A stretch of 64,000 nucleotides of DNA from CAXXHQ01 sp963665265 (GCA_963665265.2 OY762224.2:1860001-1924000), one strand, 5' to 3'. Shown: positions 33,631 to 43,396, numbered from the stretch's first letter. A program made the numbers and translations. Notes: generated from the letters alone by a model not told the origin.

Positions 33631-36327
33631 ATGAGATCGACGAAGCCCCTATCGCCGTCATTCAGTTTACGCACCCGTCTTGTGACGTTGATGTTGACGG
33701 TGTCGTTATCGGCGACGGCGATCGCGATTTTCATCGTCAGCGAAAACGGAGCGAATCGTCTTCGCAATGAAGCGATGCTGCGGCTTCAATCCACGTCTCA
33801 AGCGGTGGCGGCGGGAGTCGAGCGTTGGGACGAATCGATGGTCTTTGCCACGCGGAATCTCGCCGTTCAGCCCGCGGTCGTTTCCGGCGATCACGTTCAG
33901 CAAGAAAAAATCTTGCGTCGCATGCAAGCGATCTATTCGTTTCTTCTATTCGCCCACACGCTGGACATGAACGGGAGAGATATTGTTCGCAGCGACGGCG
34001 AGCCGGATAGAAATTACGGGGATCGCCGCTGGTTCGTTAAAGCAAAAGACGAACCTGATATCGCGCGAGAGCTAATCATAAGTCGAACGAATTTTTTGCC
34101 TTCAATCGCCTATGCCGCCTCTTACCGAAACGTGAAAGGCAAAATCGCCGGCGTCGTCTGTCTTGTGGCGAATCTTGAGCATATTGAAAAGCAAGTCGGA
34201 GTGGGTCGAATCGGCAATTCCGGCTTTACGTTCGTCACCGATGAGCAAGGGAAAGTAATCGGGCATCCGGACAAAACAAAAATCCAAACGTTAAGTTTCG
34301 TCGATAAGGTCGTTCCCGGGGCGAAACTTCAAGACGGCGGCCTGATCTTGCCCGCCTCTTTCCAGGACAATAACCGTAAAACATGGCTCATCGCCTCCTC
34401 GAAACTACCCAACGCATGGACAGTAGTTAGCGTTCAGAGCGAAGACGAAGTCTTGCAATCGGCCAACGCTCTGTTGATGTTAACGTCGACTCTGATCGGC
34501 AGCGTAGTCGTCTGCGTGGCGTTGGTCACGTGGTTCGCCGTGGGGCGAATCGTCCGTCCGATCGCGAAGCTTACGCAGGCCGCCCAAGCTTTGGCGGGCG
34601 GCGATTGGACGCGTCGCGCGCCGGAAGGGGGCGACGACGAAGTGGGCATACTCGCGCGTTCGTTCAACGTAATGACCGAAGAGTTGGAGCGAACATATAA
34701 AGGCGTGGAAGAGGCGGTGCAAAGAAAGACCGAGGCGTTGCAGCGCAGCGTCGCGGCGCTGGGCGCAAGCGAGCGTCAGTTCCGCACGTTCATGAATCAC
34801 GTTCCGGCCGCGGCGTTCATCAAGGACACGAACGGCGTTTACGTTTTCGCCAACGAATTTTTTGAACGCGTTTTCCAATTGCCGCCGAACGGATGGCAAG
34901 ACAAAACTTCGACGGACATATTCGGCGACGCGGCGACGGACCTTCGGGAGCATGACGAGGCCGTATTTTCCCGCGGTCAAACGCTTCAAGTGTCGGAACG
35001 CGTTCCCACGGCGAACGGGACGTGGCAAGACTTAATTTCATTCAAGTTTCCGCTGCGTGACGCGAAGGGGGAATTGTTTCTGGGGGGAATCGCTCTAGAC
35101 GTGACGGGCGAGCGGCAAATCGCCGAGGAATTACGAAAATCGAAAGAGGCGGCCGAAGCGGCGAATCGGGCGAAAAGCGCGTTTTTGGCCAATATGAGCC
35201 ACGAAATTCGCACGCCGATGAACGCCATTCTCGGCTACGCCGACCTCGCCATTTCCCCGGAAATCGGCGTTAGCGAACGGACTGAGTTTTTACTCTCCAT
35301 TCGACGTAACGGCGGTCACTTACTTCGCATCATCAACGATATTCTTGACATCTCGAAAATCGAAGCGGGAAAGCTGAACGTCGAACGCATCCGCGTTCCT
35401 TTACGCACATTGGTCGCCGACGCCTATTCCTCTTTGCAGATGCAAGCGCAAAAAAAGAACTTGGATTTTCGGGTCGAATTTGCGGGGATGGTTCCCGAGA
35501 CTATTGAAACCGATCCAGGCCGGTTGCGACAAATCCTCTTCAACTTGGCGGGCAACGCGATTAAATTCACCGAACAGGGCGGGGTTCGCATCGTCGTCGG
35601 CATGCAAAAGGACGCCAACGCCAATCGCTCGCTGCTCCAGTTCTCGGTCATCGATACCGGCCTTGGACTAAGCGAAGAGCAAATCTCGAAGCTTTTCCAA
35701 CCGTTCACCCAAGCGGATCAATCGATGACCCGACGCTTCGGAGGAACGGGGCTTGGCCTTGCGATATCGAAACGTCTGGCTGAAATTTTAGGCGGCGACG
35801 TCACCGTAAAAAGCGAATTAGGAAAAGGGAGCGAATTCGTCGTCACGATCGACGGAGGAGCGTTCGAAGACGTCCCGCTTCGGAATCTGTCCGACATCGT
35901 CGGAACGGATGAGAAATCAATGGCGAAGATGGCTAATCGGCTAGCAGGCAAAGCGCTGCTCGCCGAGGACGGACTCGATAATCAACGGATTTTCCGCCGT
36001 TTTCTGGAGAGCGCGGGGCTAAACGTATCGTTGGCCAACGACGGCGCCGAGGCCTGCGAAATGGTTTGGATCGCGGAGCAGGAATGCGATCCCTACGATC
36101 TAATTCTGATGGACATGCAGATGCCCGTGATGGACGGTTACGACGCCGTGCGCAAGCTCCGGGAAAACGGCTACGACCGGCCGATTATCGCGCTAACCGC
36201 TCATGCGATGGAAGGGGATCGCGAAAAGTGCGTCCAAGTGGGTTGCGACGACTACGCCGCAAAGCCGATTAATCGCCAGAATCTCTTGGAAGTCGTTCGC
36301 CGACATCTTATCCGCGTCGTCGATTAA
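33631..36327 (+). CDS. Hybrid sensor histidine kinase (Cache - HAMP - PAS - HisKA - HATPase - receiver)
   Basis: The 898-residue inner-membrane sensor has a transmembrane helix at ~15-37 and an extracytoplasmic dCache-type domain at ~40-280 (RDIVRSDGEPDRNYGDRRWF and the FTFVTDEQGKVIGHP turn are typical). A second helix lies at ~287-310, then HAMP (~311-365), a PAS domain (~378-495) and a coiled linker. The kinase core has H524 in NMSHEIRTPMNAILGYADLA and N, G1 and G2 boxes (NLAGNAIKFTEQGG, DTGLGLSEEQ, GGTGLGLAIS). The receiver has phospho-acceptor D828 in LILMDMQMPVMDG and a KP motif. There is no output domain, so the phosphate must go on to another protein, but no Hpt gene is adjacent. The ligand is unknown. 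Confidence 0.92.
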   Translation: MRSTKPLSPSFSLRTRLVTLMLTVSLSATAIAIFIVSENGANRLRNEAMLRLQSTSQAVAAGVERWDESMVFATRNLAVQPAVVSGDHVQQEKILRRMQAIYSFLLFAHTLDMNGRDIVRSDGEPDRNYGDRRWFVKAKDEPDIARELIISRTNFLPSIAYAASYRNVKGKIAGVVCLVANLEHIEKQVGVGRIGNSGFTFVTDEQGKVIGHPDKTKIQTLSFVDKVVPGAKLQDGGLILPASFQDNNRKTWLIASSKLPNAWTVVSVQSEDEVLQSANALLMLTSTLIGSVVVCVALVTWFAVGRIVRPIAKLTQAAQALAGGDWTRRAPEGGDDEVGILARSFNVMTEELERTYKGVEEAVQRKTEALQRSVAALGASERQFRTFMNHVPAAAFIKDTNGVYVFANEFFERVFQLPPNGWQDKTSTDIFGDAATDLREHDEAVFSRGQTLQVSERVPTANGTWQDLISFKFPLRDAKGELFLGGIALDVTGERQIAEELRKSKEAAEAANRAKSAFLANMSHEIRTPMNAILGYADLAISPEIGVSERTEFLLSIRRNGGHLLRIINDILDISKIEAGKLNVERIRVPLRTLVADAYSSLQMQAQKKNLDFRVEFAGMVPETIETDPGRLRQILFNLAGNAIKFTEQGGVRIVVGMQKDANANRSLLQFSVIDTGLGLSEEQISKLFQPFTQADQSMTRRFGGTGLGLAISKRLAEILGGDVTVKSELGKGSEFVVTIDGGAFEDVPLRNLSDIVGTDEKSMAKMANRLAGKALLAEDGLDNQRIFRRFLESAGLNVSLANDGAEACEMVWIAEQECDPYDLILMDMQMPVMDGYDAVRKLRENGYDRPIIALTAHAMEGDREKCVQVGCDDYAAKPINRQNLLEVVRRHLIRVVD

Positions 36328-36363
36328 GGATCGACGGCCCGCGCCGAGGCGAGCAACGGGTCG

Positions 36364-37101
36364 TCATTCGCCTTCGCCCGAGTCCGGATTCGCGACGAAT
36401 CGATAACCGGCGTCGCGGATCGTTAGAAAATGCCGCGGGTTGGCCGAATCGAGTTCAAACGTTTTTCGCAAACGGCGAATGAATTGGTCGGGGGCGCGCG
36501 TATTCAAATTGCCGGGAACGCCCCAGATTTTCTCCAGTAATTCGCGACGAGGGATCACGCGTCCTTCATGCTCGACGAAATACCGCAGCAGCGACATCTC
36601 TAATTGGGTCATCCGGATTTGCTCTTCGCCGACTTTCACTTCAAACGTGTCGAAATTAATCGAGACGTTTGAAAACGAAAATTCATTGATCCCGTTTTCA
36701 CGCGAATTTTGTCGTTTATCTCGACCGTGAAAGGTGAGCAAGTTTTTCACCCGGGCGATGAACTCGTCCAAGTCGAACGGTTTCGTCATATATTGATTGG
36801 CGCCCGCTTCAAAACCGCGAGTGCGGTCCTCGGTCAACGTTTTGGCCGTGAGCATCATGATCGGAATCTGCATATCGCTGGCGCGGATCGTCTCGCAAAC
36901 GGCGTAACCGCTCATCTTCGGCAGCATTAAGTCGAGAACGACGAGGTCGAACCCTTCCGGCTCCTCGTCGATAGCGAGGAGCGCCGCCGGACCGTCGTTG
37001 ACGACCGTCACGCGATAGCCCTCGGCCGTGAGGTTGTACTTGATGCCTAGGGCCAAGTGTTGTTCATCTTCAACGACGAGAATATGCTCTTTACCGGTCA
37101 T
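36364..37101 (-). CDS. OmpR/PhoB-family response regulator
   Basis: The 245-residue protein has a receiver domain (residues 5-120) with acidic pocket E11-D12, phosphorylation site D57 in LVVLDLMLPKMSG, T85 and the MTKPF lysine. A winged-helix DNA-binding domain (~140-235) contains MTQLEMSLLRYFVEHEGRVI and GYRF. It is encoded 12 nt downstream of the histidine kinase gene, so the two form a two-component system. It is convergent with the hybrid kinase (36-nt gap). The regulon is unknown. Confidence 0.93.
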   Translation of the reverse strand: MTGKEHILVVEDEQHLALGIKYNLTAEGYRVTVVNDGPAALLAIDEEPEGFDLVVLDLMLPKMSGYAVCETIRASDMQIPIMMLTAKTLTEDRTRGFEAGANQYMTKPFDLDEFIARVKNLLTFHGRDKRQNSRENGINEFSFSNVSINFDTFEVKVGEEQIRMTQLEMSLLRYFVEHEGRVIPRRELLEKIWGVPGNLNTRAPDQFIRRLRKTFELDSANPRHFLTIRDAGYRFVANPDSGEGE

Positions 37102-37113
37102 GGCTTATCGTAA

Positions 37114-38121
37114 TTACTGAACGGGAGGATGTGCGACGGTCGTCGAAGCGGTTCCGTCGCGCACGATCATCATTTTAGGAAGTTCGACTTCAAACATAAC
37201 GCCTGGTTTTTGCTTGGGATCGCGAATGCGGATTCGGCCTCGCAAGCGCCGGGTCATTTCCCGGGCGATATACAATCCCAATCCGGTGCCGGGCTTGTCG
37301 CGTTCTAATTCCGAGCCGAGTCGAACGAATCGACCGAAAATTTTGCGCCGCAGGTGGAACGGAATTCCCCGTCCGTTGTCGGTCACTTGCACGACGACCG
37401 AGCCTTTAGCCGACCGGAGCGAAACGACCGAGACGTTGGGGGGCGATCCGGCGTACTTGACGGCGTTGTCAATCAAATTGCGAAAGACGACTTCTAAATC
37501 GGAGCGACGCGCTCGAACGAAACAGGGGATTAGGTTCAACGTGACGACATCTTTCGACACGCGGTAGCTCAAGCAAACTGACGACGCAATTTGACGGAGT
37601 AGATCGGCCAAATCGACCTCCTCCTCCGAAACCTGCGAATCGTCGGCGTCAAGTCGCCCCGCCTGAAGCATTTGATTAATCAATCGGTCAAGCCGCTCCA
37701 AATCTTCCAGCATATAACGATGAAACTCGGCCTGTTCCTCGCGGCTGACTTGCAGCCGGTTGAGCGTTTGCAAATAGAGCTTCATCGAAGCAAGGGGCGA
37801 TTTCAATTCGTGCGTCACGCTATCTATAAAATTCGCTTGTCGACGGGTCAAATTGATCGTTTTAATGCTCAGAATTAGATAAAGAATCGTTCCCGCAAGC
37901 AACACGGCGATAAACAGGGAGCCAATCGTCAAAACCGCCCAATAAAAGCCGGAATTATGATCGGCCTGCAACGCGCCAAAAACGCTCAGAAGCACCCAGC
38001 CGACCGTGAGCACGATCAGCAGCACGATCATGACGATCGCTAGGATGATCGGCGTTCGTAGCGGTTTGCGTCTGGACATAGTATTCGATTTACACTTTTC
38101 GCAGTTTCGTTTAGCCGCCAT
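37114..38121 (-). CDS. Sensor histidine kinase partnered with the adjacent response regulator
   Basis: The protein is up to 335 residues; an internal ATG (residue 15, at 38079) is an equally possible start because neither has a clear ribosome binding site. Two transmembrane helices (~24-50 and ~60-87) enclose only ~10 periplasmic residues, so it probably senses a membrane or intracellular signal or a partner protein. The kinase core has H104 in DSVTHELKSPLASMKLYLQT, an N box (NLIDNAVKYAG), G1 (DNGRGIP) and G2 (PGTGLGLYIA). It lies upstream of the response regulator in the same transcript. Confidence 0.9.
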   Translation of the reverse strand: MAAKRNCEKCKSNTMSRRKPLRTPIILAIVMIVLLIVLTVGWVLLSVFGALQADHNSGFYWAVLTIGSLFIAVLLAGTILYLILSIKTINLTRRQANFIDSVTHELKSPLASMKLYLQTLNRLQVSREEQAEFHRYMLEDLERLDRLINQMLQAGRLDADDSQVSEEEVDLADLLRQIASSVCLSYRVSKDVVTLNLIPCFVRARRSDLEVVFRNLIDNAVKYAGSPPNVSVVSLRSAKGSVVVQVTDNGRGIPFHLRRKIFGRFVRLGSELERDKPGTGLGLYIAREMTRRLRGRIRIRDPKQKPGVMFEVELPKMMIVRDGTASTTVAHPPVQ

Positions 38122-38513
38122 GCCGAAGACATGCGCCGACCCGAGCCCCCCTCTTTTTTCGCAGATACGCCGCGAATTGCAACAGGGCTCGGCAACCCAG
38201 TTTTTCGAAACGGGCTGCTCGTCAGCTACGGTATTTCAGATGGAGAAGTCAGGGGCCGAGGCGACAAACGCTCGCCCTATTTTATCTAGTCGAGCTATTT
38301 GACGGCGATGCACAGAACTATTACTCACCTATTACACGGCGCATACACAGTTCGTACTGCGGAAATGGCGATGCGACATATAATAACTGCGTACAAGCAC
38401 GGGAAAGGACATAAGTCCCTGTTTTACAAAATGTTACGTTTTCAAGAAAACGCCACAAAAAACATCTTTTTCCCGCCTATACGAGTTTACAAAGTGCAGG
38501 AAACCTGGAAATC
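38122..38513. other. Promoter-bearing spacer before the radical SAM gene
   Basis: This 392-bp divergent spacer sits between the histidine kinase and the radical SAM gene. A 72-codon open frame ending at 38517 has no recognisable domain and is probably chance. AGGAAACCTGGAAATC directly before 38514 is the ribosome binding site of the next gene. Confidence 0.4.
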
Positions 38514-40340
38514 ATGATTGCAACACCCAAAAACTTCAAAGAGCATTCTTCGCACACCGCCGCGACGTCTTCCCGACCGACCGAGACGCATCCGCTCGGC
38601 TCGAAGGCCAAGGTTCTTTTAACGAGCGTTTTTGGACCGTACGGAATTGATGACGAGTACGGCAGCCGTCGGATGAACCCGATGGAGTTATATCACAATC
38701 AAGTGACCCGGACGCAAGGCCCGTTCTCGTTGCGGATGTTTCATCGCAGCTGGGGAATCATGCTGATTCAGGCGAACATTTCGGCGCCCTGCATGGTGCT
38801 CGACTTCCCGGTTTTGGACCGTTTCATTGAAGAAATCAAAAATCATCAATACGACGTGATCGGCATAACGTCGATTATTCCGAACTTAGCCAAAGCGAAG
38901 CACATGTGCAAGTTGATTCGCCAATATCAGCCGAAGGCCAAGATCGTCATAGGCGGTCACTTGGCGAACGTGCCCGACTTGAGCGAACGGCTCGACGCCG
39001 ACTTCATCGCCAAAGGCGAAGGAGTGGAATGGTTCCGTCGCTATTTAGGCGAAGATCCGACCCAACCGGTTCGCCACCCGATGGTGCTTTCCGGACTCGG
39101 CACCCGCAACGTCGGCATCACGGTCAAGGATAAGCCGGGCGACGTCGCCGCCTCGCTGATTCCGTCGGTCGGCTGCCCGCTGGGCTGCAATTTCTGTTCG
39201 ACGTCGGCCATGTTCGGCGGAAAAGGAAACTGCGTCCACTTCTACAAGACCGGCGACGAGCTGTACGAAATCATGTGTCAATTCGAGCGCGAATTGAAAA
39301 CGAAATCGTTCTTCGTCATGGACGAAAATTTTCTCTTCCACCGCAAACGGGCGCTCCGATTGCTGGAATTGATGGAGCAAAACAACAAATCCTGGGCGTT
39401 GTACGTGTTCACTTCGGCCAACGTCCTCCGTTCCTACACGATTGACCAACTCGTCCGCCTCGGCATCTCCTGGGTTTGGATGGGCATCGAAGGACGCGAA
39501 AGCCAATACAACAAGCTCAAAAACATCGACACGTTCGATTTGGTGCGAGAGTTACAATCGCACGGCATTCGGATTCTCGGTTCGACGATTATCGGGCTAG
39601 AAAATCACACGCCGGAAAACGTCGACGAAGCGATTGAACATGCGGCGATGCACGACACCGACTTCCACCAATTCATGCTCTACACGCCGATTCCCGGCAC
39701 TCCGTTGTTCGCGCAGATGAAGGCCGAAGGTCGCATGAAGGACGACAGCGAATACGAAAACGCCGACATTCACGGACAAGCGATTTTCAACTATCGTCAT
39801 GCGGCGATCAGCGACGATCAGGCCGGCGAGTACATGCTTCGCGCCTTCGACCGCGACTTTGAACGCAACGGGCCGAGCACCGCCCGCATTGTCCGCACGA
39901 CCTTGCAGGGCTACAAGCGCTATAAGAATCATCCGGACGCTCGCATTCGGGCCCGCTACATTTGGGAATGCCGCGAATTGAGCACGACGTTCTCGGCCTT
40001 AGTAGGCGCCGCGGCCTTGTATTTCCGTAAGAAGAACCCGACGATGCATCGCAAGATGACCGACTTGCTCCGCGAATTGCGGAATGAGTTCGGCTTGAAG
40101 TCGTGGTTCTTCAGCACGGTCGGAGCTCGATTCGTCCTGCACAAGATTCGCAAAGAGGAGAAATTGCTGAAGACGGATTGGCATTACGAACCGCCGACGT
40201 TCTACGATCGGAACGCGGCCGTAATGGATCGTCCGGAAGCCCGGTTGTGCCGTTTCGCCACGGCCAAGGCCCCGACGGTTGAAGCCGTCGAAGAAGCGAA
40301 CCGGTCGCTCGAACGCAATATCGTCCAATTAGTCGGATAG
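38514..40340 (+). CDS. B12-binding domain radical SAM protein
   Basis: The 608-residue cytoplasmic protein has an N-terminal cobalamin-binding-like Rossmann domain (~60-175; DVIGITSIIPNLAKA, IVIGGHLAN). A radical SAM domain (~205-420) carries the 4Fe-4S motif C221-x3-C225-x2-C228 in GCPLGCNFCS. The later MGIEGRESQYNKL and LGSTIIGLENHTPENVDEAI are family patterns, and a ~150-residue C-terminal helical extension follows. The canonical DxHxxG of base-off B12 binding is not seen, so cobalamin use is uncertain. Such enzymes methylate or rearrange unactivated carbons in lipids, cofactors or natural products. The substrate cannot be told from this context. It seems to stand alone, ending at a strong terminator. 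Confidence 0.85.
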   Translation: MIATPKNFKEHSSHTAATSSRPTETHPLGSKAKVLLTSVFGPYGIDDEYGSRRMNPMELYHNQVTRTQGPFSLRMFHRSWGIMLIQANISAPCMVLDFPVLDRFIEEIKNHQYDVIGITSIIPNLAKAKHMCKLIRQYQPKAKIVIGGHLANVPDLSERLDADFIAKGEGVEWFRRYLGEDPTQPVRHPMVLSGLGTRNVGITVKDKPGDVAASLIPSVGCPLGCNFCSTSAMFGGKGNCVHFYKTGDELYEIMCQFERELKTKSFFVMDENFLFHRKRALRLLELMEQNNKSWALYVFTSANVLRSYTIDQLVRLGISWVWMGIEGRESQYNKLKNIDTFDLVRELQSHGIRILGSTIIGLENHTPENVDEAIEHAAMHDTDFHQFMLYTPIPGTPLFAQMKAEGRMKDDSEYENADIHGQAIFNYRHAAISDDQAGEYMLRAFDRDFERNGPSTARIVRTTLQGYKRYKNHPDARIRARYIWECRELSTTFSALVGAAALYFRKKNPTMHRKMTDLLRELRNEFGLKSWFFSTVGARFVLHKIRKEEKLLKTDWHYEPPTFYDRNAAVMDRPEARLCRFATAKAPTVEAVEEANRSLERNIVQLVG

Positions 40341-40370
40341 ACGCTTTCGGTCGTTCCGTAAGAGTTTTCG

Positions 40371-40416
40371 AAAACCTCGCTCTTCGCCTGAAACCGGCGG
40401 GAAGCGAGGTTTTTTT
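40371..40416 (+). terminator. Terminator after the radical SAM gene
   Basis: AAAACCTCGC (40371-40380) pairs with GCGAGGTTTT (40404-40413), followed by a T run. The inner part can pair further (GCC/GGC). Confidence 0.85.
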
Positions 40417-40555
40417 ACGTCATTTCCGGTTTAATCGCCCCCTATGTCTTCAATGCCGCAATCGGGTTACAATGTCTATCGAGTTGTTTCCCGCATACGT
40501 TGGAAAAGATCGTCGCATTTTTTCTCAAAAGCCATTTTGGACTAGTTCCCGCATA

Positions 40556-41167
40556 ATGGATCCGAAAGCGAAATCCGCCGCGAAGGTTGGCTCCGCCATC
40601 TTCAACTTGCCGAATCAGTTGACGATGTTGCGGCTGATCGTGTCGGTCGCGCTCTTTTGCCTGATCTGCTACGGCCAATTCGTTCTGGCTTTCATTTTTT
40701 TCGTCGTCGGGGCCGGCACCGATTGGCTCGACGGGTACTTCGCCCGAAAGTACGGACAAGTCACCGTCCTCGGTCGCATTCTCGACCCGTTCGCCGACAA
40801 AGTGATCATCTGCGGCACGTTCATTTTGCTCGCCTCGATTCCGGAGATCAACGCGCTTCCTTGGGGATTACGCGCCTGGATGGTCGTGGTCATCGTCGGG
40901 CGAGAATTGCTCGTCACGACGCTTCGCAGTTTCATCGAGGAACGCGGCGGCGACTTTTCGGCCAAGTGGTCGGGCAAAATAAAGATGGGCGTTCAGTGCT
41001 TTAACGCCGGCGCCTGTCTCGTCTTCCTCTCCTTCGAGAATCCCGTCGTGAACTCGCCCCAATGGGTGCAGGTTTGCTTGATCGGCTCGACTTGGCTCTC
41101 GATGGCGAGCACCATTTATTCCGGCGGGATTTACGTCGGTCAAGCGATCAAGCAAATCAAAGAGTAG
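40556..41167 (+). CDS. pgsA: CDP-diacylglycerol--glycerol-3-phosphate 3-phosphatidyltransferase
   Basis: PgsA makes phosphatidylglycerol phosphate, the committed step to phosphatidylglycerol, in the inner membrane. The CDP-alcohol phosphotransferase motif is complete: D56-x2-D59-G-x2-A-R-x8-G73-x3-D77-x3-D81 in TDWLDGYFARKYGQ...GRILDPFADK. Several hydrophobic helices flank it, and NLPNQLTMLRL at the N-terminus is typical of PgsA. The start at 40556 gives 203 residues, close to the family norm (~180-200); an in-frame start at 40472 would add 28 residues without similarity. The CPBP protease gene follows closely. Confidence 0.92.
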   Translation: MDPKAKSAAKVGSAIFNLPNQLTMLRLIVSVALFCLICYGQFVLAFIFFVVGAGTDWLDGYFARKYGQVTVLGRILDPFADKVIICGTFILLASIPEINALPWGLRAWMVVVIVGRELLVTTLRSFIEERGGDFSAKWSGKIKMGVQCFNAGACLVFLSFENPVVNSPQWVQVCLIGSTWLSMASTIYSGGIYVGQAIKQIKE

Positions 41168-41225
41168 CCGTCTCCGAGTTTTTTTGAAACGCTTTTCATT
41201 TCGCCGATCGTCGGCGGCGCAGCCC

Positions 41226-42203
41226 ATGACCTATTTCGCTTGTCAGATCGGGTTAAGCATGGGGCCGTTATTCGCCGCGGCGGAACGCACGGCCGTCGCT
41301 CCGCAATCGCTAATTCATAAGTCATTCGATCCGTTCATCGCGCCCGTCGTAACCGCCGTGCTTGCCCTCGGGATAATCTTGAGTTGCTTCGTCGGCGTTT
41401 TTATCTGGCGGATCACGAAAAACCCGGGCGACGACGCCGAGCGCCGCTCCTCGCCGTGGATCGCCCTCGATCTAATTACCGTCGTCTTGTTTTTCCTTTT
41501 GGCGTTTAGCGCGTCGTGGCAGTTCATCGATACGCACATCGGAATTACTCGCGATCAATCCGCCCAGAGCGATACCGCACATCCTCTGGCGAAATTAGCC
41601 TCGTCCGGCGATACGCGATTACTCATCCTTAGCGTCGCGTCGGGAGTCGTGGTGACGCCGATCTGCGAAGAGGTCTTCTTCCGCGTCCTGTTCCTCGGTT
41701 GGCTAAACGCCGTCATGAGAAACGCCGGGCGGTATTTTTCCCTCCTGCGACGCCCGAGTATCGCTCTTCACCTTCCGCTTTTCATATCCTCCCTCCTCTT
41801 CGCCTCGATGCACATACGCGTCGACGACGGCTCGAAGATGTCGTTGGCAAGCCAATCGGCGATCCTCATCGCGTTGGGCTTTTCGCAAGCGGCGACAATC
41901 GCTTTCGCCGTCGTTTTACTCTGCTGGCGAGTGGGAGCCGCAGCGTTGGATTTCGGTTGGAACGCGCGACGAATGCCCAAGGATTTTCTTCTGGGAACGT
42001 TGATATTTTTAACGGCGGTCGCGCCGCTCTATATGCTGCAGTATTCCCTTTCCGGAATTGTCCCGAAGGGAGTCGCCCCCGATCCGGGGCCGATGTTCGT
42101 TTTCGCTTATTTAGTCGGTTTGCTATACTTACGGACTGGTCGCATAGCCCCTTGCATAGCCGTGCATATGGCCTTAAACGCCTTGGGCATCTACTTAAGT
42201 TAA
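41226..42203 (+). CDS. CPBP-family (Abi/CAAX-type) intramembrane metalloprotease
   Basis: This multi-pass membrane protein of 325 residues is counted from the ATG at 41226; a TTG at 41184 is also in frame. The glutamate-rich motif EEVFFR (E148, E149, R153), the second motif SLLFASMH and the third motif HMALNALG supply the expected metal-binding Glu and His residues of CPBP glutamic/metallo intramembrane proteases. Members process prenylated or signal-type peptides or act in bacteriocin self-immunity; the substrate here is unknown. It begins ~58 nt after pgsA and is probably co-transcribed. Confidence 0.85.
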   Translation: MTYFACQIGLSMGPLFAAAERTAVAPQSLIHKSFDPFIAPVVTAVLALGIILSCFVGVFIWRITKNPGDDAERRSSPWIALDLITVVLFFLLAFSASWQFIDTHIGITRDQSAQSDTAHPLAKLASSGDTRLLILSVASGVVVTPICEEVFFRVLFLGWLNAVMRNAGRYFSLLRRPSIALHLPLFISSLLFASMHIRVDDGSKMSLASQSAILIALGFSQAATIAFAVVLLCWRVGAAALDFGWNARRMPKDFLLGTLIFLTAVAPLYMLQYSLSGIVPKGVAPDPGPMFVFAYLVGLLYLRTGRIAPCIAVHMALNALGIYLS

Positions 42204-42241
42204 ATCGAGTTTTTTCAAGATTTTCGCTGAGGAGAAATAAT

Positions 42242-43330
42242 ATGGCCTTGGGTTTCGGCGTAATCGGTTGCGGAATGATTTCCCATTTTCATGCGAAGGC
42301 GATCGCCGAGGTTCGCGGGGCCAAGCTCATCGGCGGATTCGACGCGCGAGTCGAAAGCGCCGGGAAATTCGCGCAGACGTTCAAATGCAAAGCCTTCACG
42401 AAGCTCGAGGACATGCTCGCCGATCCGGCCATTAACATCGTGACGATCGGCACGCCAAGCGGCGCGCACAAAGATCCGGCGATTGCGGCGGCGAAGGCGG
42501 GCAAACACGTCATCGTCGAAAAGCCGCTGGAAATCACGCTCCGCCGTTGCGACGCGATCATCGACGCTTGCGAAAAGGCGGGCGTCACCCTTTCCACTAT
42601 TTTCCCCTCGCGTTTCCACGATTCGAGCCGAACGCTGAAAAAAGCCGTCGAGCAAAAACGCTTCGGCCGATTGACCGTCGGCGATTCGATCGTCAAATGG
42701 TATCGCAGCCAAGCCTACTACGATAGCGGCGCATGGCGCGGCACATGGGAACTCGACGGCGGCGGCGCCTTAATGAACCAAGCGATCCACAGCGTCGATT
42801 TGTTGACGTGGCTGATGGGGCCGGTCGTCGAAGTTCGCGCCATGACCGGCCTGCTCGCCCATGAGCGGATCGCGGTCGAAGACGCGGCGGTGGCCGCCGT
42901 GCAATTCGAGAACGGAGCCGTCGGCGTCATCGAAGCGAGCACCGCCGTGTTCCCCGGCTATTTGAAACGCGTCGAGATACATGGCGACGCCGGCTCGGCC
43001 GTCCTCGAAGAGGAAGACATCGTCAAATGGGACTTCGCCAAAAAGCTCAAGGCCGACGACGCGATCTTGGAAAAGATGGCGAATCGGATGAGCGGCGGCG
43101 GAGGCGCATCGGACCCGTCGGCCATCGGCCACCACGCACACGCCCGACAGTTCCAAGACGTTGTCAACGCGATTAAGAAGGGAACGAAACCGCTGATCGA
43201 CGGATTGGAGGGGCGCCGCTCGGTCGAAATTATTTTGGCCATCTACAAGGCGGCTGAAACCGGCAAGGCGGTAAAGCTCCCGCTGGCCGGCGACCCTACG
43301 CTAGCCGCGAGAAAGAACAAGAAGGGGTAG
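42242..43330 (+). CDS. Gfo/Idh/MocA-family NAD(P)-dependent oxidoreductase
   Basis: The 362-residue protein starts at 42242, where GAGGAG gives a good ribosome binding site and MALGFGVIGCGMISHFHAKA opens the Rossmann fold. The frame is open upstream only through overlap with the CPBP gene. VIVEKPLEITL carries the EKP catalytic-lysine motif. GGALMNQAIHSVDLLTWLMG is the conserved alpha/beta segment with the usual His and Asp. Members oxidise or reduce sugars, sugar acids or inositols, and planctomycetes carry many. The substrate is unknown. A strong terminator follows. Confidence 0.92.
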   Translation: MALGFGVIGCGMISHFHAKAIAEVRGAKLIGGFDARVESAGKFAQTFKCKAFTKLEDMLADPAINIVTIGTPSGAHKDPAIAAAKAGKHVIVEKPLEITLRRCDAIIDACEKAGVTLSTIFPSRFHDSSRTLKKAVEQKRFGRLTVGDSIVKWYRSQAYYDSGAWRGTWELDGGGALMNQAIHSVDLLTWLMGPVVEVRAMTGLLAHERIAVEDAAVAAVQFENGAVGVIEASTAVFPGYLKRVEIHGDAGSAVLEEEDIVKWDFAKKLKADDAILEKMANRMSGGGGASDPSAIGHHAHARQFQDVVNAIKKGTKPLIDGLEGRRSVEIILAIYKAAETGKAVKLPLAGDPTLAARKNKKG

Positions 43331-43347
43331 AACAAACAAAACGACGG

Positions 43348-43396
43348 AGGCGGCAAGCGAGGATCACTTCAACGTCCTTGCATGCCGCCTTTTTTA
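43348..43396 (+). terminator. Terminator after the oxidoreductase gene
   Basis: AGGCGGC (43348-43354) pairs with GCCGCCT (43384-43390), with extra inner pairing of AGCGAGGA/TCCTTGC type, followed by TTTTTATT. Confidence 0.8.

Noticed and set aside
38299..38517. A 72-codon open frame overlapping the radical SAM start
   Set aside because: No domain, no ribosome binding site, and a composition typical of non-coding leader DNA.
41699..42241. A 181-residue N-terminal extension of the Gfo/Idh/MocA protein
   Set aside because: The extension overlaps the CPBP gene in another frame and has no family similarity; a perfect ribosome binding site sits before the ATG at 42242.
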